Assembly (NCBI RefSeq): GCF_000337095.1
Contig: NZ_AOIV01000041.1
Coordinates: forward strand, 281,307 to 345,306
Direction of reading: 5' to 3'
Origin: Halogeometricum pallidum JCM 14848
Lineage (GTDB): Archaea > Halobacteriota > Halobacteria > Halobacteriales > Haloferacaceae
DNA length: 64,000 bases
Position numbers and translations under genes: made by a program. The number at the start of each line of letters is the position of its first letter. The stretch's first letter is position 1. The notes beneath the pieces were generated by a model. That model was given only the letters and a program-made list of their open reading frames with translations. It was not told the DNA's origin and did no database searches. Below are positions 47,905 to 56,647 of the stretch, one piece after another.

Positions 47905-48513
47905 ATGTTAACACACGACACGAACGAACCGATGGGGAGCGGAGGCACGGGCGCCGGAACGAACGAGTCGGCCGACACCGACCGGGACGGCACCCGCGTC
48001 GAGTTGTGGTGTGAGGCGGCCCGAACCGGGGGCGCGAACGAGTTCGACCGGGTGGCCGAGCGCCTCCGTCGACTCGCCGACCGCGGCGACGTCGACGCCG
48101 CGGCCGTCGAGACGTGGGACCGCTACGTGGACGTCTCGGGCGGATTCGTCCGAGACGACGTCACGGAAGAGACGAGAGACCGCCTCGCCCGCCTCCGCGA
48201 GTGGACGTGGCGGCGTCGCGAGGGGGGGACAACCCGGGGGGACACCAGGCCCGCCGGGCGCGGGCGACTGGGACCCGCCGTCGAACTGTACCGCGTCCCG
48301 CGTGCGGCCCTCGTCGAGTTCGAGAACGGCGTGGTGACGAACGTGACGTTCGCCGACGAACACACCGGCTGTCTCACCGAGCGGCTGAAGACGTTGGCGG
48401 AGCGCGAGCGTTCGGAGTCGGTCTCCGAGTCGGCGTCGCCGCCGACGTCGGCCGACCGCGGTTCCGGTCGGGACCGGTCCCGCGAACGCGAGCGGGAACG
48501 GATGCGGTCCTAG
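47905..48513 (+). CDS. Haloarchaeal protein of unknown function
   Basis: This 202-residue protein has an acidic/Gly N-terminus, a central domain (RVELWCEAARTGGANEFDRVAERLRRLADRGD in parts; VELYRVPRAALVEFENGVVTNVTFADE) and an Arg/Glu/Ser-rich tail ending RERERERMRS. The core has the alternation of helix and strand seen in small haloarchaeal regulators, but I recognise no family. A GGAGG at 47893-47897 lies eight bases before the ATG, supporting the start. Its stop overlaps the end of the convergent gene by four bases. Confidence 0.65.
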   Translation: MLTHDTNEPMGSGGTGAGTNESADTDRDGTRVELWCEAARTGGANEFDRVAERLRRLADRGDVDAAAVETWDRYVDVSGGFVRDDVTEETRDRLARLREWTWRRREGGTTRGDTRPAGRGRLGPAVELYRVPRAALVEFENGVVTNVTFADEHTGCLTERLKTLAERERSESVSESASPPTSADRGSGRDRSRERERERMRS

Positions 48514-48992
48514 TCGAACGAGACGGCGAACGGGTTCGGCCGGTCGCGCCACTCCCACCCCGGCAGTCGTGTCTGAAAGCCGGCGGCGAGGGCGGCGTCT
48601 AAGTCGTCCGCGCCGGCGGCGCCTTCCGTGTGCGTCCGCGTGTCCGCGAAGTGGAACGTCGCCTGCGCGAGCAGCGACAGCGGCTGTCCGCCCGCGACGG
48701 CCGCCGCCAGTTCCCGGCCGAGCACCTCGTCGACGACGAATCCCGGGTAGTCGCCCTCGACGTCCAATTCCCGCAGGAGTCCGACGTAGCCCGCGACGTT
48801 GACGGCCACCTCGCCGTCGGCGAACACGGCGGCGACCTCCTCTCGGTACCGCTCCTCGGACACCGTCGTCACCTCGGTGTCGAACAGCGCACCCAACTCC
48901 GCTCGCGTCTCGTTCAACAGCGGAACGACGACGGACGAGCGGTCTCGAACCCAACGCGCCTCCTCGGCGACGGTCTCGGGGGTGAGTTCCAT
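48510..48992 (-). CDS. Haloarchaeal helical protein (DUF7109-like)
   Basis: This 160-residue protein is helical and acidic, with no catalytic motif visible (ETVAEEARWVRDRSSVVVPLL; SEERYREEVAAVFADGEVAVNVAGYVGLLREL in parts; ELAAAVAGGQPLSLLAQATFHF). It resembles a haloarchaea-only family (DUF7109, from memory). It is convergent with the unknown gene at 47905. The role is unknown. Confidence 0.65.
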   Translation of the reverse strand: MELTPETVAEEARWVRDRSSVVVPLLNETRAELGALFDTEVTTVSEERYREEVAAVFADGEVAVNVAGYVGLLRELDVEGDYPGFVVDEVLGRELAAAVAGGQPLSLLAQATFHFADTRTHTEGAAGADDLDAALAAGFQTRLPGWEWRDRPNPFAVSFD

Positions 48993-49029
48993 ACGGAACT
49001 GTGGGAACGGAGACGCTTCGACTTTGCGA

Positions 49030-49037
49030 AGAGTTTT
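49030..49037. promoter_or_regulatory. TATA-like box in the intergenic region before aCPSF1
   Basis: gttttata is TATA-like in both directions in a 270-base gap. Read on plus it would start a transcript near 49062 with about 200 bases before aCPSF1. Read on minus it would serve the DUF7109-like gene with a short leader. Nothing else in the gap is recognisable. Confidence 0.35.
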
Positions 49038-49262
49038 ATACGGAGGAGAGGATACGTCCGGGTAAGCGGGTTTTCCCTGCCTCTTCCCGCAGACAGGATA
49101 GCAGAAGATAGCGATCCGAACGCAGACGTTGCCTATGCTCTCTCACGATTACATCCCTTGCGACCGTGCGGCCGTAGTTGCCGTCTCGTCGTTCGAGACA
49201 CTCCGAGGCAGTGACCCGACCCTGATACCGTCCGTCACGACATGGACGAGTGGTACTCACTT

Positions 49263-51185
49263 ATGAGTTCAGTAGACAAGCAGCTCGAGGAACTGAAAGC
49301 AGAGATAACGAACGAACTTCCTTCGGACATCTCCGTCTCCGACGTCAAGTACGAAGGCCCGGAACTCGTCGTCTATACGCGCGATCCGAAAGAGTTCGCA
49401 CAGAACGGCGACCTCATCCGAAAGCTCGCCAGCAAACTCCGGAAGCGCATCACGGTCCGCCCAGCCCCGGAGGTGCTCTCGCCCCCGCGCGACGCGAGAG
49501 AGCAGGTGCTCGAAGTCATCCCGGAGGACGCGGGCGTCACCGACCTCGATTTCCACGAGGACACCGGCGAAGTCGTCATCGAGGCGTCGAAGCCGGGGAT
49601 GGTCATCGGCCGGCACGGCTCGACGCTCCGGAAGATAACCCAGCAGGTGGGGTGGACGCCCGAAGTCGTCCGCACCCCGCCCATCGAGTCCTCCACCGTC
49701 TCGAACGTCCGTAACTTCCTGAAGCAGGAGCGCGACGAGCGACGGCAGATACTCGAACGGGTGGGACGGCAGATACACCGCCAGCAGCTCTCCGACGACG
49801 AGTGGGTCCGCATCTCCACGCTCGGCTGCTGTCGCGAGGTCGGACGCGCCTCCTTCATCCTCTCGACGCCCGAGACGCGCATCCTCATCGACTGCGGCGA
49901 CAAGCCGGGGTCGGACGACGTGCCGTATCTCCAGGTGCCCGAGGCCCTCGGGTCCGGCGCGAACTCGCTGGACGCCGTCGTTCTCACGCACGCCCACCTC
50001 GACCACTCGGCGCTCATCCCCCTCCTGTTCAAGTACGGCTACGACGGCCCCATCTACACGACGGAACCGACGCGCGACCTGATGGGCCTGCTCACGCTCG
50101 ACTACCTCGACGTGGCGGCCAAGGAGGGCCGCACGCCGCCGTACGAGTCCGAGATGGTCCGCGAGGCGCTCAAACACTGCATCCCGCTCGAGTACGGCGA
50201 CGTGACCGACATCGCCCCCGACGTGAAGCTCACGTTCCACAACGCGGGACACATCCTCGGCTCTGCGGTGTCGCACTTCCACATCGGTGACGGCCTCTAC
50301 AACGTGGCGTTCTCCGGCGACATCCACTACGAGGACACGCGTCTGTTCAACGGCGCGGTCAACGACTTCCCGCGCGTGGAGACGCTCGTCCTCGAATCCA
50401 CCTACGGCGGTCGCAACGACTACCAGACCGACCAGGAGGACTCCGAGCAGAACCTCATCGACGTCATCAACGAGACGCACGACCGCGGCGGAAAGGTGCT
50501 CATCCCGGCGTTCGCCGTCGGTCGCTCCCAGGAGATTATGCTCGTCCTCGAAGAGGCGATGCGCTCGGGGAAGATTCCGAGCATGCCCGTCCACCTCGAC
50601 GGGATGATCTGGGAGGCGACGGCCATCCACACCACCTATCCCGAGTACCTCCGCGACGACCTCCGCGATAGAATCTTCCACGAGGACGAGAACCCGTTCC
50701 TCGCCGAGGAGTTCAACCACATCGATGGCGGCGAGGAGGAGCGACAGGACGTGGCCGACGGCGACCCGGCCATCGTGCTCTCCACCTCCGGGATGGTCAC
50801 CGGTGGCCCCATCATGTCGTGGCTCCGCCACGTCGGCCCCGACCCGGACTCCCGCCTCGTCTTCGTCGGCTACCAGGCGCAGGGGACCCTCGGCCGCCGC
50901 ATCCAGAACGGCTGGGACGAGATTCCGGTCAACGACCGGGACAACGTGGGCCGGTCGAACACGCTCTCGCTGAAGATGGACGTCGAGACGGTCGACGGCT
51001 TCTCCGGGCACGCCGACCGCGCGGGCCTCGAGAACTTCGTGAAAACGATGAACCCGCGCCCCGAGAAAGTGCTCTGCGTCCACGGCGACGAGCGGTCCGT
51101 GCAGGACCTCTCCTCGGCGCTGTACCACAACTACAACATGCGGACGTTCGCCCCGAAGAACCTCGAGACGTTCCGGTTCAAGTAG
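49263..51185 (+). CDS. KH-domain beta-CASP ribonuclease aCPSF1 (FttA)
   Basis: This 640-residue protein has N-terminal KH domains (about 10-165; [12 protein letters not shown] is the GxxG loop), a metallo-beta-lactamase core with HAHLDH at 243-248, and the beta-CASP insertion with the later GFSGHADR and VHGDE motifs. It cleaves RNA and acts as the archaeal transcription termination factor, the counterpart of CPSF73. The ATG at 49263 ([11 protein letters not shown]) is the family-like start; an in-frame ATG at 49242 adds seven residues. Confidence 0.96.
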   Translation: MSSVDKQLEELKAEITNELPSDISVSDVKYEGPELVVYTRDPKEFAQNGDLIRKLASKLRKRITVRPAPEVLSPPRDAREQVLEVIPEDAGVTDLDFHEDTGEVVIEASKPGMVIGRHGSTLRKITQQVGWTPEVVRTPPIESSTVSNVRNFLKQERDERRQILERVGRQIHRQQLSDDEWVRISTLGCCREVGRASFILSTPETRILIDCGDKPGSDDVPYLQVPEALGSGANSLDAVVLTHAHLDHSALIPLLFKYGYDGPIYTTEPTRDLMGLLTLDYLDVAAKEGRTPPYESEMVREALKHCIPLEYGDVTDIAPDVKLTFHNAGHILGSAVSHFHIGDGLYNVAFSGDIHYEDTRLFNGAVNDFPRVETLVLESTYGGRNDYQTDQEDSEQNLIDVINETHDRGGKVLIPAFAVGRSQEIMLVLEEAMRSGKIPSMPVHLDGMIWEATAIHTTYPEYLRDDLRDRIFHEDENPFLAEEFNHIDGGEEERQDVADGDPAIVLSTSGMVTGGPIMSWLRHVGPDPDSRLVFVGYQAQGTLGRRIQNGWDEIPVNDRDNVGRSNTLSLKMDVETVDGFSGHADRAGLENFVKTMNPRPEKVLCVHGDERSVQDLSSALYHNYNMRTFAPKNLETFRFK

Positions 51186-51274
51186 TCGGGACGCGTCCCG
51201 CGTCGACGACCGCTGTTCCCGTTCGTTCCGCCCGATACTACCACCTTCTTACCGCCGCCGGCCCATCTCTACCC

Positions 51275-51670
51275 ATGCGTCTCGCGCTCATCGCACACGA
51301 CGAGAAGAAACCGGACCTCATCGACTTCGCGGAGAACCGCAGCGACGACCTGGAGCATTTCGAACTCATGGCGACGGGGACGACCGGCAAACGCCTCATC
51401 GAGGCGACGGGTCTCGACATCGAACGCAAGCAGTCTGGTCCGCTCGGCGGCGACATGCAGATCGGCGCCGAGATAGCCAGCGAGGACTGCCACGGCGTCG
51501 TCTTCCTTCGCGACCCCCTCACCGCCCAACCGCACGAACCCGACATCACCGCCCTGCTCCGTATCTGCGACGTGCACGACGTCCCCCTCGCAACCAACCT
51601 CGCCAGCGCGGACGCCGTCCTCGACGAACTCATGGACCAACTCGAAGGCGAGTTCGACCACCGAGACTGA
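51275..51670 (+). CDS. mgsA: Methylglyoxal synthase
   Basis: This 131-residue enzyme converts dihydroxyacetone phosphate to methylglyoxal and phosphate. The catalytic Asp60 is in [11 protein letters not shown], with His8 and His87 in the other conserved positions (ALIAHDEKK and [11 protein letters not shown]). The TGTTGKRL phosphate-binding loop is present. Length and motifs match the MgsA family. A TATA-like ttctta lies about 27 bases before the ATG. A much longer in-frame extension upstream would read the aCPSF1 gene in the wrong frame. Confidence 0.95.
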   Translation: MRLALIAHDEKKPDLIDFAENRSDDLEHFELMATGTTGKRLIEATGLDIERKQSGPLGGDMQIGAEIASEDCHGVVFLRDPLTAQPHEPDITALLRICDVHDVPLATNLASADAVLDELMDQLEGEFDHRD

Positions 51671-51777
51671 TACCGCGACCCCTAAACGCCCGGAGCTGAC
51701 CGCATATCCTCCGAAGCGGAATCTCCCGGCTGATAACGGGACAGAATCGTTAAGTCCGGAGACGACACTGTGTCGAT

Positions 51778-52260
51778 ATGATACGTCTCTCACGCGCGCT
51801 CTCGGTCGTTCTCGTCGTCGCGGTGCTCGCTGCCGCCGCGGCGGTCCCCGTCGCCGGGCAGGCGGGGGACGGCGACGACACCGACGCCGCGGCCGGCGAG
51901 TCGACCGAACTCCGGTGTTTCCCGCCCGGCGGGCACGAGTTGGACATCGGAACCGAGGGACCGGGAATCGCGGTGGCCGTTCACACCTCGCTGTTCACGA
52001 ACCTCGGCGACGAGGGCGCCCTCGGCATCGAAGCGGAGGGGTCCGCGCTGAACGCGACGATAATCGAACTCCGGACGGGCGTCGTCTTCGACGGCGTCGG
52101 CCCCCTCGGTCGGTTCCTCTCGGATCCGTTCTCGCGGTTCGCCGTCCTGTTCGACTACTCCTTCGAACTCCCGATGTTCGCCGGGATGGTCGACAGTCCG
52201 GGCTACGAGTCCGACGAGTCGCCCGTGAAGGGCGTCGAGTCGCGCGGGTGCGGGACGTAA
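51778..52260 (+). CDS. Exported haloarchaeal protein, unknown function
   Basis: This 160-residue protein has a Sec-type signal peptide (RALSVVLVVAVLAAAAAVPVAGQ) with a likely cut after AGQ or nearby. The mature part is acidic, with two Cys (LRCFPPGG near 47 and the terminal GCGT) that could pair. It contains beta-like segments (IAVAVHTSLFTNLG; LGIEAEGSALNATIIELRTG). It resembles a haloarchaea-only family (DUF7332, from memory). A TATA-like gttaag lies about 29 bases before the ATG. Function unknown. Confidence 0.65.
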   Translation: MIRLSRALSVVLVVAVLAAAAAVPVAGQAGDGDDTDAAAGESTELRCFPPGGHELDIGTEGPGIAVAVHTSLFTNLGDEGALGIEAEGSALNATIIELRTGVVFDGVGPLGRFLSDPFSRFAVLFDYSFELPMFAGMVDSPGYESDESPVKGVESRGCGT

Positions 52261-52267
52261 CGGCGAA

Positions 52268-53119
52268 TCAGTCCGCGTCCGCGTCCGCGGGGTCCACCAC
52301 CGTCTCTTCTACCTCGTCCACGCCCACACGCTCGCAAAGGTCGTAGAGCGGGCACGCCTCCGGGCCGTCGAGGCACGCCGGCTTTCGGGCCGTGCAGTAC
52401 TCCCGGCCGAACTGGATCATCGCGGTGTGTCCGAAGCCGCACTTCTCCGCGGGCACGTCGCGTTCGAGGTGCTCTCGCACCGCCTCGTGGTCGGCGTCGG
52501 CGGGCGCGAGTCCCATCCGGCGGGCGATGCGGTGGACGTGCGTGTCGACGGGGAAGACGCCGCCGCGGCCGCCCGAGAACAGGAGGACGCAGTCGGCCGT
52601 CTTCGGGCCGACGCCGTGGATGTCGAGCAGTCGCTCCCTGACCTCGCCGGGGTCTCCTCCCGTCACGAACGCGTCGAAGCCGTCGGCGCCGCCGAACTCC
52701 TCGCAGATTCGCTCCGCGGCGCCGATGATCATCTCCGATTTCTGGTTGTACAGCCCCGCCGAGGAGATGGTCTCGGCGAGTTCGGACTGCTCGGCGGCCG
52801 CGAGCGATTCCGCGAGATCACTGCGCTCACGGGTCGCTTCGCTCCCCGCTCGCGTCTCCGAGGCGCTCCGCGCCTCGCCGCTCGAATACCGCTCCATCAG
52901 TGAATCGTGCGCGGGTTGACTCGCCACGTCGCTGGTGTTCTGACTGAGGATGGTGCGGACGAGACACTCGAAGGCGTCCCGTCCCCCGTAGGCCTTCCGC
53001 CAGTACATCTGCCCCAGTTCGTCGACGACGGCCTCCGCGCGCGTGTCCGCCTCCGCGGGGACGAACTCCGCGGGGGCGCCGACGCCGCCGCTGATGTTGT
53101 TCGCAGGCTCCTCGGGCAT
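52268..53119 (-). CDS. HhH-GPD endonuclease III-like DNA glycosylase (second homolog)
   Basis: This 283-residue protein has the helix-hairpin-helix LDIHGVGPKTADCVLL with Lys173 and the catalytic Asp192 (FPVDTHVHRI). The Cys cluster is Cys242, Cys249, Cys256, Cys262 with spacing 6-6-5 rather than 6-2-5, so the loop is longer than in canonical Nth. An insert of about 22 charged residues (about 80-101, Ser/Glu/Arg/Thr-rich) lies in the N-terminal helical part. It should act in base-excision repair, with specificity unknown. The ATG at 53119 gives a normal N-terminus. Confidence 0.9.
   Translation of the reverse strand: MPEEPANNISGGVGAPAEFVPAEADTRAEAVVDELGQMYWRKAYGGRDAFECLVRTILSQNTSDVASQPAHDSLMERYSSGEARSASETRAGSEATRERSDLAESLAAAEQSELAETISSAGLYNQKSEMIIGAAERICEEFGGADGFDAFVTGGDPGEVRERLLDIHGVGPKTADCVLLFSGGRGGVFPVDTHVHRIARRMGLAPADADHEAVREHLERDVPAEKCGFGHTAMIQFGREYCTARKPACLDGPEACPLYDLCERVGVDEVEETVVDPADADAD
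52859..52877. repeat. Perfect GC hairpin inside the glycosylase insert
   Basis: CGAGGCGC-TCC-GCGCCTCG is a perfect 8-bp inverted repeat with a 3-base loop. It lies within the coding region for the variable 80-101 insert, alongside a gggtcgcttcgctcccc stretch (52831-52847) of the kind repeated in haloarchaeal genomes. Confidence 0.4.
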
Positions 53120-53181
53120 GGTCGGAGGAAGGGTCGCCGACGCGAAAAACGGTCGGAAAGCGGCGGTCGGTCGGGTATCGA

Positions 53182-53613
53182 CTACTCCACGCGAAGCGTG
53201 AACGTCACGTCGCCGCCGTCGGCGAGGGCGGCGACCACGTCGCGGTCGAAGTCCTCCGCGGCGGCGTCGGCGCCGACGAGAATCGTCCGGTCGTCCACGT
53301 AGTCGCTCGTCCGACCGACGTGGCTTCGGTCGCCCTCGAACGTCAACTCCGGGTGGCCGCGCCCCTCGATCCGCTCCCGGAGGGTCTCGCCGTCGGCCGT
53401 CTCCACCTCGACGATGGCCGTGATTGTCGCCTCCGCGTCCCGGCAGGCGTCCACGAACTCGGGGGCGAAGTCCGCCGGGACCCGGTCGGCCTCGACCGCG
53501 AGGATGCAGTCGCCGGCCGGCGTGAGCCAATCGTCCGAGGTGACCTCGAACGTACTCGCGTGCTCTGCGGAGACGTTCTCGTGCCCGCGCGCGCGGACGA
53601 CTTCTTCGTGCAT
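53182..53613 (-). CDS. DUF371 family protein
   Basis: This 143-residue protein matches the archaeal DUF371 family: the opening VRARGHENVSAEHASTFEV (in parts), then TPAGDCILAVEADR and, later, LTFEGDRSHVGRTSDYVDDRTI (in parts). The fold is a small alpha/beta domain of unknown function, widely conserved in archaea, with a His/Asn/Glu-rich N-terminus that could bind a ligand or metal. It is divergent from the coiled-coil gene, with the only intergenic region over 300 bases in this window. Confidence 0.85.
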   Translation of the reverse strand: MHEEVVRARGHENVSAEHASTFEVTSDDWLTPAGDCILAVEADRVPADFAPEFVDACRDAEATITAIVEVETADGETLRERIEGRGHPELTFEGDRSHVGRTSDYVDDRTILVGADAAAEDFDRDVVAALADGGDVTFTLRVE

Positions 53614-53988
53614 ACTCGTCGGTGCCGGCCCGGCGGTAAGTCGCCCTCGGTTCGGTCCGAGGCGGGCGAAATCGGCAGACGGACGTCAGACGATTCGGTC
53701 GAGTCCCGTCTACTGTGAGTCACGTTACCACGAATCACCTTATAAGTGGTGAGAAGGATGCGCAGGACGCATATCGAGCCGCTACACGGCCCGTGGTAGG
53801 TGTTTTCACAGGTCACGACCACCGAAGACTTTATACCTAACTATGCGCAATGTGCTAGTACCAGAACGCCTCCGGCGTTCCGGCGGCACCGCACGCAGAA
53901 TGATCGGGAATTCTTATCCACGGCCGGTCGCACCCTCACGAGCAGCCGCCACGCACGGAGTGGTAATGGTATCGAGGTTTGATTACGA
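53614..53988. promoter_or_regulatory. 375-base intergenic region with two TATA boxes and repeats
   Basis: This is the only gap above 300 bases. It holds CTTATAAG (53739-53746) centred in the inverted repeat TCACC-N8-GGTGA (53735-53752), a TTTATA (53830-53835), and a hairpin GAACGCC-tcc-GGCGTTC (53864-53880). From TTTATA a transcript would begin near 53860 and run about 130 bases before the coiled-coil ATG. I see no tRNA, SRP or RNase P RNA and no convincing coding frame. Confidence 0.4.
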
Positions 53989-54912
53989 ATGGTGACACAG
54001 CAAGACGTTCTCACGGAGTACGATGTACAAGAGCTCGACGAATCGGCAAACGTCGACCTAAGCGACGAGCAGCTCGAAGACGATTCAAAAGGGCAGCTCA
54101 TCAAGCTCGCCGGTCAGCTCCGAGACCGACGAAACGACCTGAACCAGATGGCTTCCGAGCGCGCGTCCAAGCGCGACGACCTGAACGCGAAGACGCGCGA
54201 GAAGGTCGACGAAGCCCAAGAACACCGCGAGCAGCGCGACGAGCTCAACGAGCAGGTTCAAGAGCACAAGAACAAACGTAACGAGCTCAACGCCGAGGCC
54301 AACGAGCTGTTCGACGAAGTCGAACAGATGAAGGAGGACCTCGAGCTTGACGGTGGCAAGGACATCGAGGAGCTCAAAGAGGATATCGAGCAGCTCGAAT
54401 TCCGACAGCAGACGGAAGTCCTCTCGACCGAAGACGAGCGAGAGCTCATCGAGAAAATCGAGAACAAGCGAGAGGAGCTCCGTCAGAAGAAGGACAAGGT
54501 CGAGGACAGCGGCGAACTCGAAGAGCTCATCGAAGAGGCCGAGGAGGTCCGCTCGGAGGCGTCCCAGCACCACCAGAAGGTGACCGAGCTCGCCGACAAG
54601 GCCCAAGAGCACCACAACCAGATGATCGAGGCCTACCGCGAGGCCGACGACATCCGTGACAAGGCCGACGCGATGCACGAACTGTTCGTCGAGGCCCAAG
54701 AGTCCGCTGACCGTCACCACGAGGACTTCGTCCGCGTCCAGAAGCGCCTGCGCGAACTCGACAAGGAGGAAGAGCAGGAGCGCGACGCCCAGCGCGCCGA
54801 GAAGCGCGAAGCCGCCAAGGAAGAGGCCGAAGAAATCTACCAGAAGTTCAAGGAAGGCGAAACCCTCGACACCGAGGACCTGATGAAGCTCCAGAAGACG
54901 GGGCTTCTCTAA
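53989..54912 (+). CDS. Long coiled-coil protein
   Basis: This 307-residue protein is almost all coiled coil from about residue 30 to 275, with heptads rich in Glu, Lys and Arg (EHREQRDELNEQVQEHKNKRNEL in parts). The C-terminal end is short and less regular (EEAEEIYQKFKEGETLDTED). It resembles a haloarchaea/archaeal coiled-coil family (DUF7121, from memory), sometimes annotated by analogy with phosphoserine phosphatase. No enzymatic motif is visible. It is followed by a T-rich terminator and may be strongly expressed, given its elaborate upstream region. Confidence 0.8.
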   Translation: MVTQQDVLTEYDVQELDESANVDLSDEQLEDDSKGQLIKLAGQLRDRRNDLNQMASERASKRDDLNAKTREKVDEAQEHREQRDELNEQVQEHKNKRNELNAEANELFDEVEQMKEDLELDGGKDIEELKEDIEQLEFRQQTEVLSTEDERELIEKIENKREELRQKKDKVEDSGELEELIEEAEEVRSEASQHHQKVTELADKAQEHHNQMIEAYREADDIRDKADAMHELFVEAQESADRHHEDFVRVQKRLRELDKEEEQERDAQRAEKREAAKEEAEEIYQKFKEGETLDTEDLMKLQKTGLL

Positions 54913-54920
54913 GCGCCGCA

Positions 54921-54943
54921 GTTTTCTCTCTTCTTTCGTTTTT
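54921..54943 (+). terminator. T-rich terminator after the coiled-coil gene
   Basis: gttttctctcttctttcgttttt follows the stop by about 10 bases. It is pyrimidine-rich with T runs, as expected for archaeal termination. Confidence 0.5.
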
Positions 54944-54947
54944 CGCC

Positions 54948-55088
54948 GCCCGCGAGCGTGCCGCCATCGGTCTCCTGCCGCTGGCCGTCCTGTTCTCCTA
55001 CGCCATCAGGCTCGCCGCGGTCTCTCAGCGGACCATCGCCATCACGCCGTTCACGACGCCCGAGCAGGAAGAAGAGCTGAACTTCTGA
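54948..55088 (+). pseudogene. Possible 3' remnant of a membrane-protein gene
   Basis: One frame runs to TGA at 55086-55088 and reads like a genuine protein end: a charged start (AARERAAIG), a membrane helix (LLPLAVLFSYAIRLAAV), then SQRTIAITPFTT and PEQEEELNF. Third-base GC and residue choice look coding. No ATG, GTG or TTG precedes it in frame, and the frame runs straight out of the coiled-coil gene's terminator. It may be the truncated end of a transporter or similar gene. Confidence 0.35.
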
Positions 55089-55181
55089 GTGACGTCGAGG
55101 GGGCGCCGACGCGGCGTCGTCGGACGGTTATCGGCCCCGCCTACCGAGCATACTTTAACCCAGTGAGGCGTTCGCACGCTT

Positions 55182-56300
55182 GTGACCACGCTCGTCCTCT
55201 GTGTGGACCGTTCGAACGACATCGGACGGAAGGCGGGCCTGCCCACGCCGGTCGTCGGCTGGGAGGCCGTCCGGTCGCTCGTCACCGAGGTGGGCCTCGC
55301 CGACCCGGAGGACTCGAACGTGAACTGTCTGCTCGAAGCGCTCCGCGTGGCGCGCGACCTGCGGGACGAGCACGAAGAGTCCGTCGTCGCCGTCGTCTCC
55401 GGCGCCAGCGAGACGCTCGTCGGCGCGGACCGCTCGCTGGCCGCGCAGGTCGACGAACTCGTCGCCGAGTACGACCCCGACTCGACCATCGTCGTCGTCG
55501 ACAGCGCCGGGGACGAGCGGGTCGTCCCCGTCATCGAGAGCCGACTCCGCGTGGACTCGGTCGACCGGGTGGTCGTCCGGCAGGCCCACGACATCGAGTC
55601 GACGTACTACCTCCTCAAACAGTTCCTCGCCGACGAGGAACTCCGTTCGACGGTGCTCGTCCCCCTCGGCGTCACCTTGCTCTTGATGCCGCTGCTCCTC
55701 ACGCAGTTCTCCCCGGCCGTCGCGCTGTCCGGCCTCGCGTCCGTGCTGGGCGCGGCGCTTCTCTACAAGGGGCTCGGCGTCGACCAGTTTCTCGCGGAGT
55801 CGCCGGACCGCATCCGCGATGCGCTGTACTCCGGACAGGTGTCGGTCGTCACCTACGTCGTCGGCGCCGGTCTCACCCTCGTCGGCTCCTTTCTCGGCGC
55901 GCTCTCGGCGACCCAACGGGCCGGCGGCGACGCCGGCGTGACGTTCGTCTCCGCGATGCTGTTCGTTTACTACGCCGTCCCGTGGCTGGCGCTCGCGGCA
56001 CTCACCGCCAGCGCCGGACGCCTCATCGACGAACTCCTCGGCGCGGGGGGGGCGCGCCGGCAGTACATGAACCTCCCGTTCGGCGTCGTCGCCCTCGGAC
56101 TCGTCGTCCGCGGATTCGCCGGGTGGTTCCTCCAACGGGAGGGAATCCTCGGGGACGCCCTCGTGCTGGGGTGGTCGCTGTCGGCGCGACAGCGACTCGC
56201 GCTGTTCATCGTCGTCGGCATCGTCGTCAGCGTCGTCGGCGTCCGGGCCGCGGCGACGATGAGCGAGAACGAGGCGCTCGAAGAGGCGGTCGAACAGTGA
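55182..56300 (+). CDS. DUF373 family membrane protein
   Basis: This 372-residue protein has a soluble N-terminal domain (TTLVLCVDRSNDIGRKAG; VVSGASETLVGADRSLAAQ; VVRQAHDIESTYYLLKQ) and then about six membrane helices (TVLVPLGVTLLLMPLLL; VVTYVVGAGLTLVGSFLGAL; FNVSAMLFVYYAVPWLALAAL-like; GVVALGLVVRGFAGWFL; LALFIVVGIVVSVVGV). DUF373 is conserved across archaea with unknown function. The start is a GTG at 55182 about 27 bases after the TATA-like tacttta, so the mRNA is probably leaderless. Confidence 0.88.
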   Translation: MTTLVLCVDRSNDIGRKAGLPTPVVGWEAVRSLVTEVGLADPEDSNVNCLLEALRVARDLRDEHEESVVAVVSGASETLVGADRSLAAQVDELVAEYDPDSTIVVVDSAGDERVVPVIESRLRVDSVDRVVVRQAHDIESTYYLLKQFLADEELRSTVLVPLGVTLLLMPLLLTQFSPAVALSGLASVLGAALLYKGLGVDQFLAESPDRIRDALYSGQVSVVTYVVGAGLTLVGSFLGALSATQRAGGDAGVTFVSAMLFVYYAVPWLALAALTASAGRLIDELLGAGGARRQYMNLPFGVVALGLVVRGFAGWFLQREGILGDALVLGWSLSARQRLALFIVVGIVVSVVGVRAAATMSENEALEEAVEQ

Positions 56301-56354
56301 GGACTCGACGGCGAAGAGCACGGGAAAGAAGAGCGGAGATACGCGAGAGAGCGA

Positions 56355-56552
56355 CTACCGGGCGCCCCGCGCGCGGTATTCGCCGTGTTTGATACCGAGG
56401 ACGAGACAGACGGCGCCGAAGACGAGCATCGACGGGGCCACCATCATCAGCACCGTCCCGGTGGCCATCACGCCCATCGCGATTAGCGCGACCGTTCCGA
56501 GGACGACGAGACCGACCAGCGCGCCGTACGTCACCGCTGCGTTGAACTCCAT
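56355..56552 (-). CDS. Small two-helix membrane protein
   Basis: This 65-residue protein has helices YGALVGLVVLGTVALIAMGV and VLMMVAPSMLVFGAVCLVLGI, ending KHGEYRARGAR. No motif is recognisable. It resembles small haloarchaeal membrane families (DUF7333-type, from memory). It is convergent with DUF373, 54 bases away. Confidence 0.6.
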   Translation of the reverse strand: MEFNAAVTYGALVGLVVLGTVALIAMGVMATGTVLMMVAPSMLVFGAVCLVLGIKHGEYRARGAR

Positions 56553-56647
56553 GCGATTACGTAGGGCCGCCGTCCCCTAATCGGTTTCCTCGGTTCGAGC
56601 GCCGATACGCGCGCCGGGGCTCCGTCCCCGACCCGTCGGCTACCCGC

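Noticed and set aside
53843..53995. 50-codon frame overlapping the coiled-coil start
   Set aside because: Its ATG lies only about 10 bases after the TTTATA box, so it would precede the transcription start. The sequence is Arg/Ala/Pro-rich and unlike nearby proteins.
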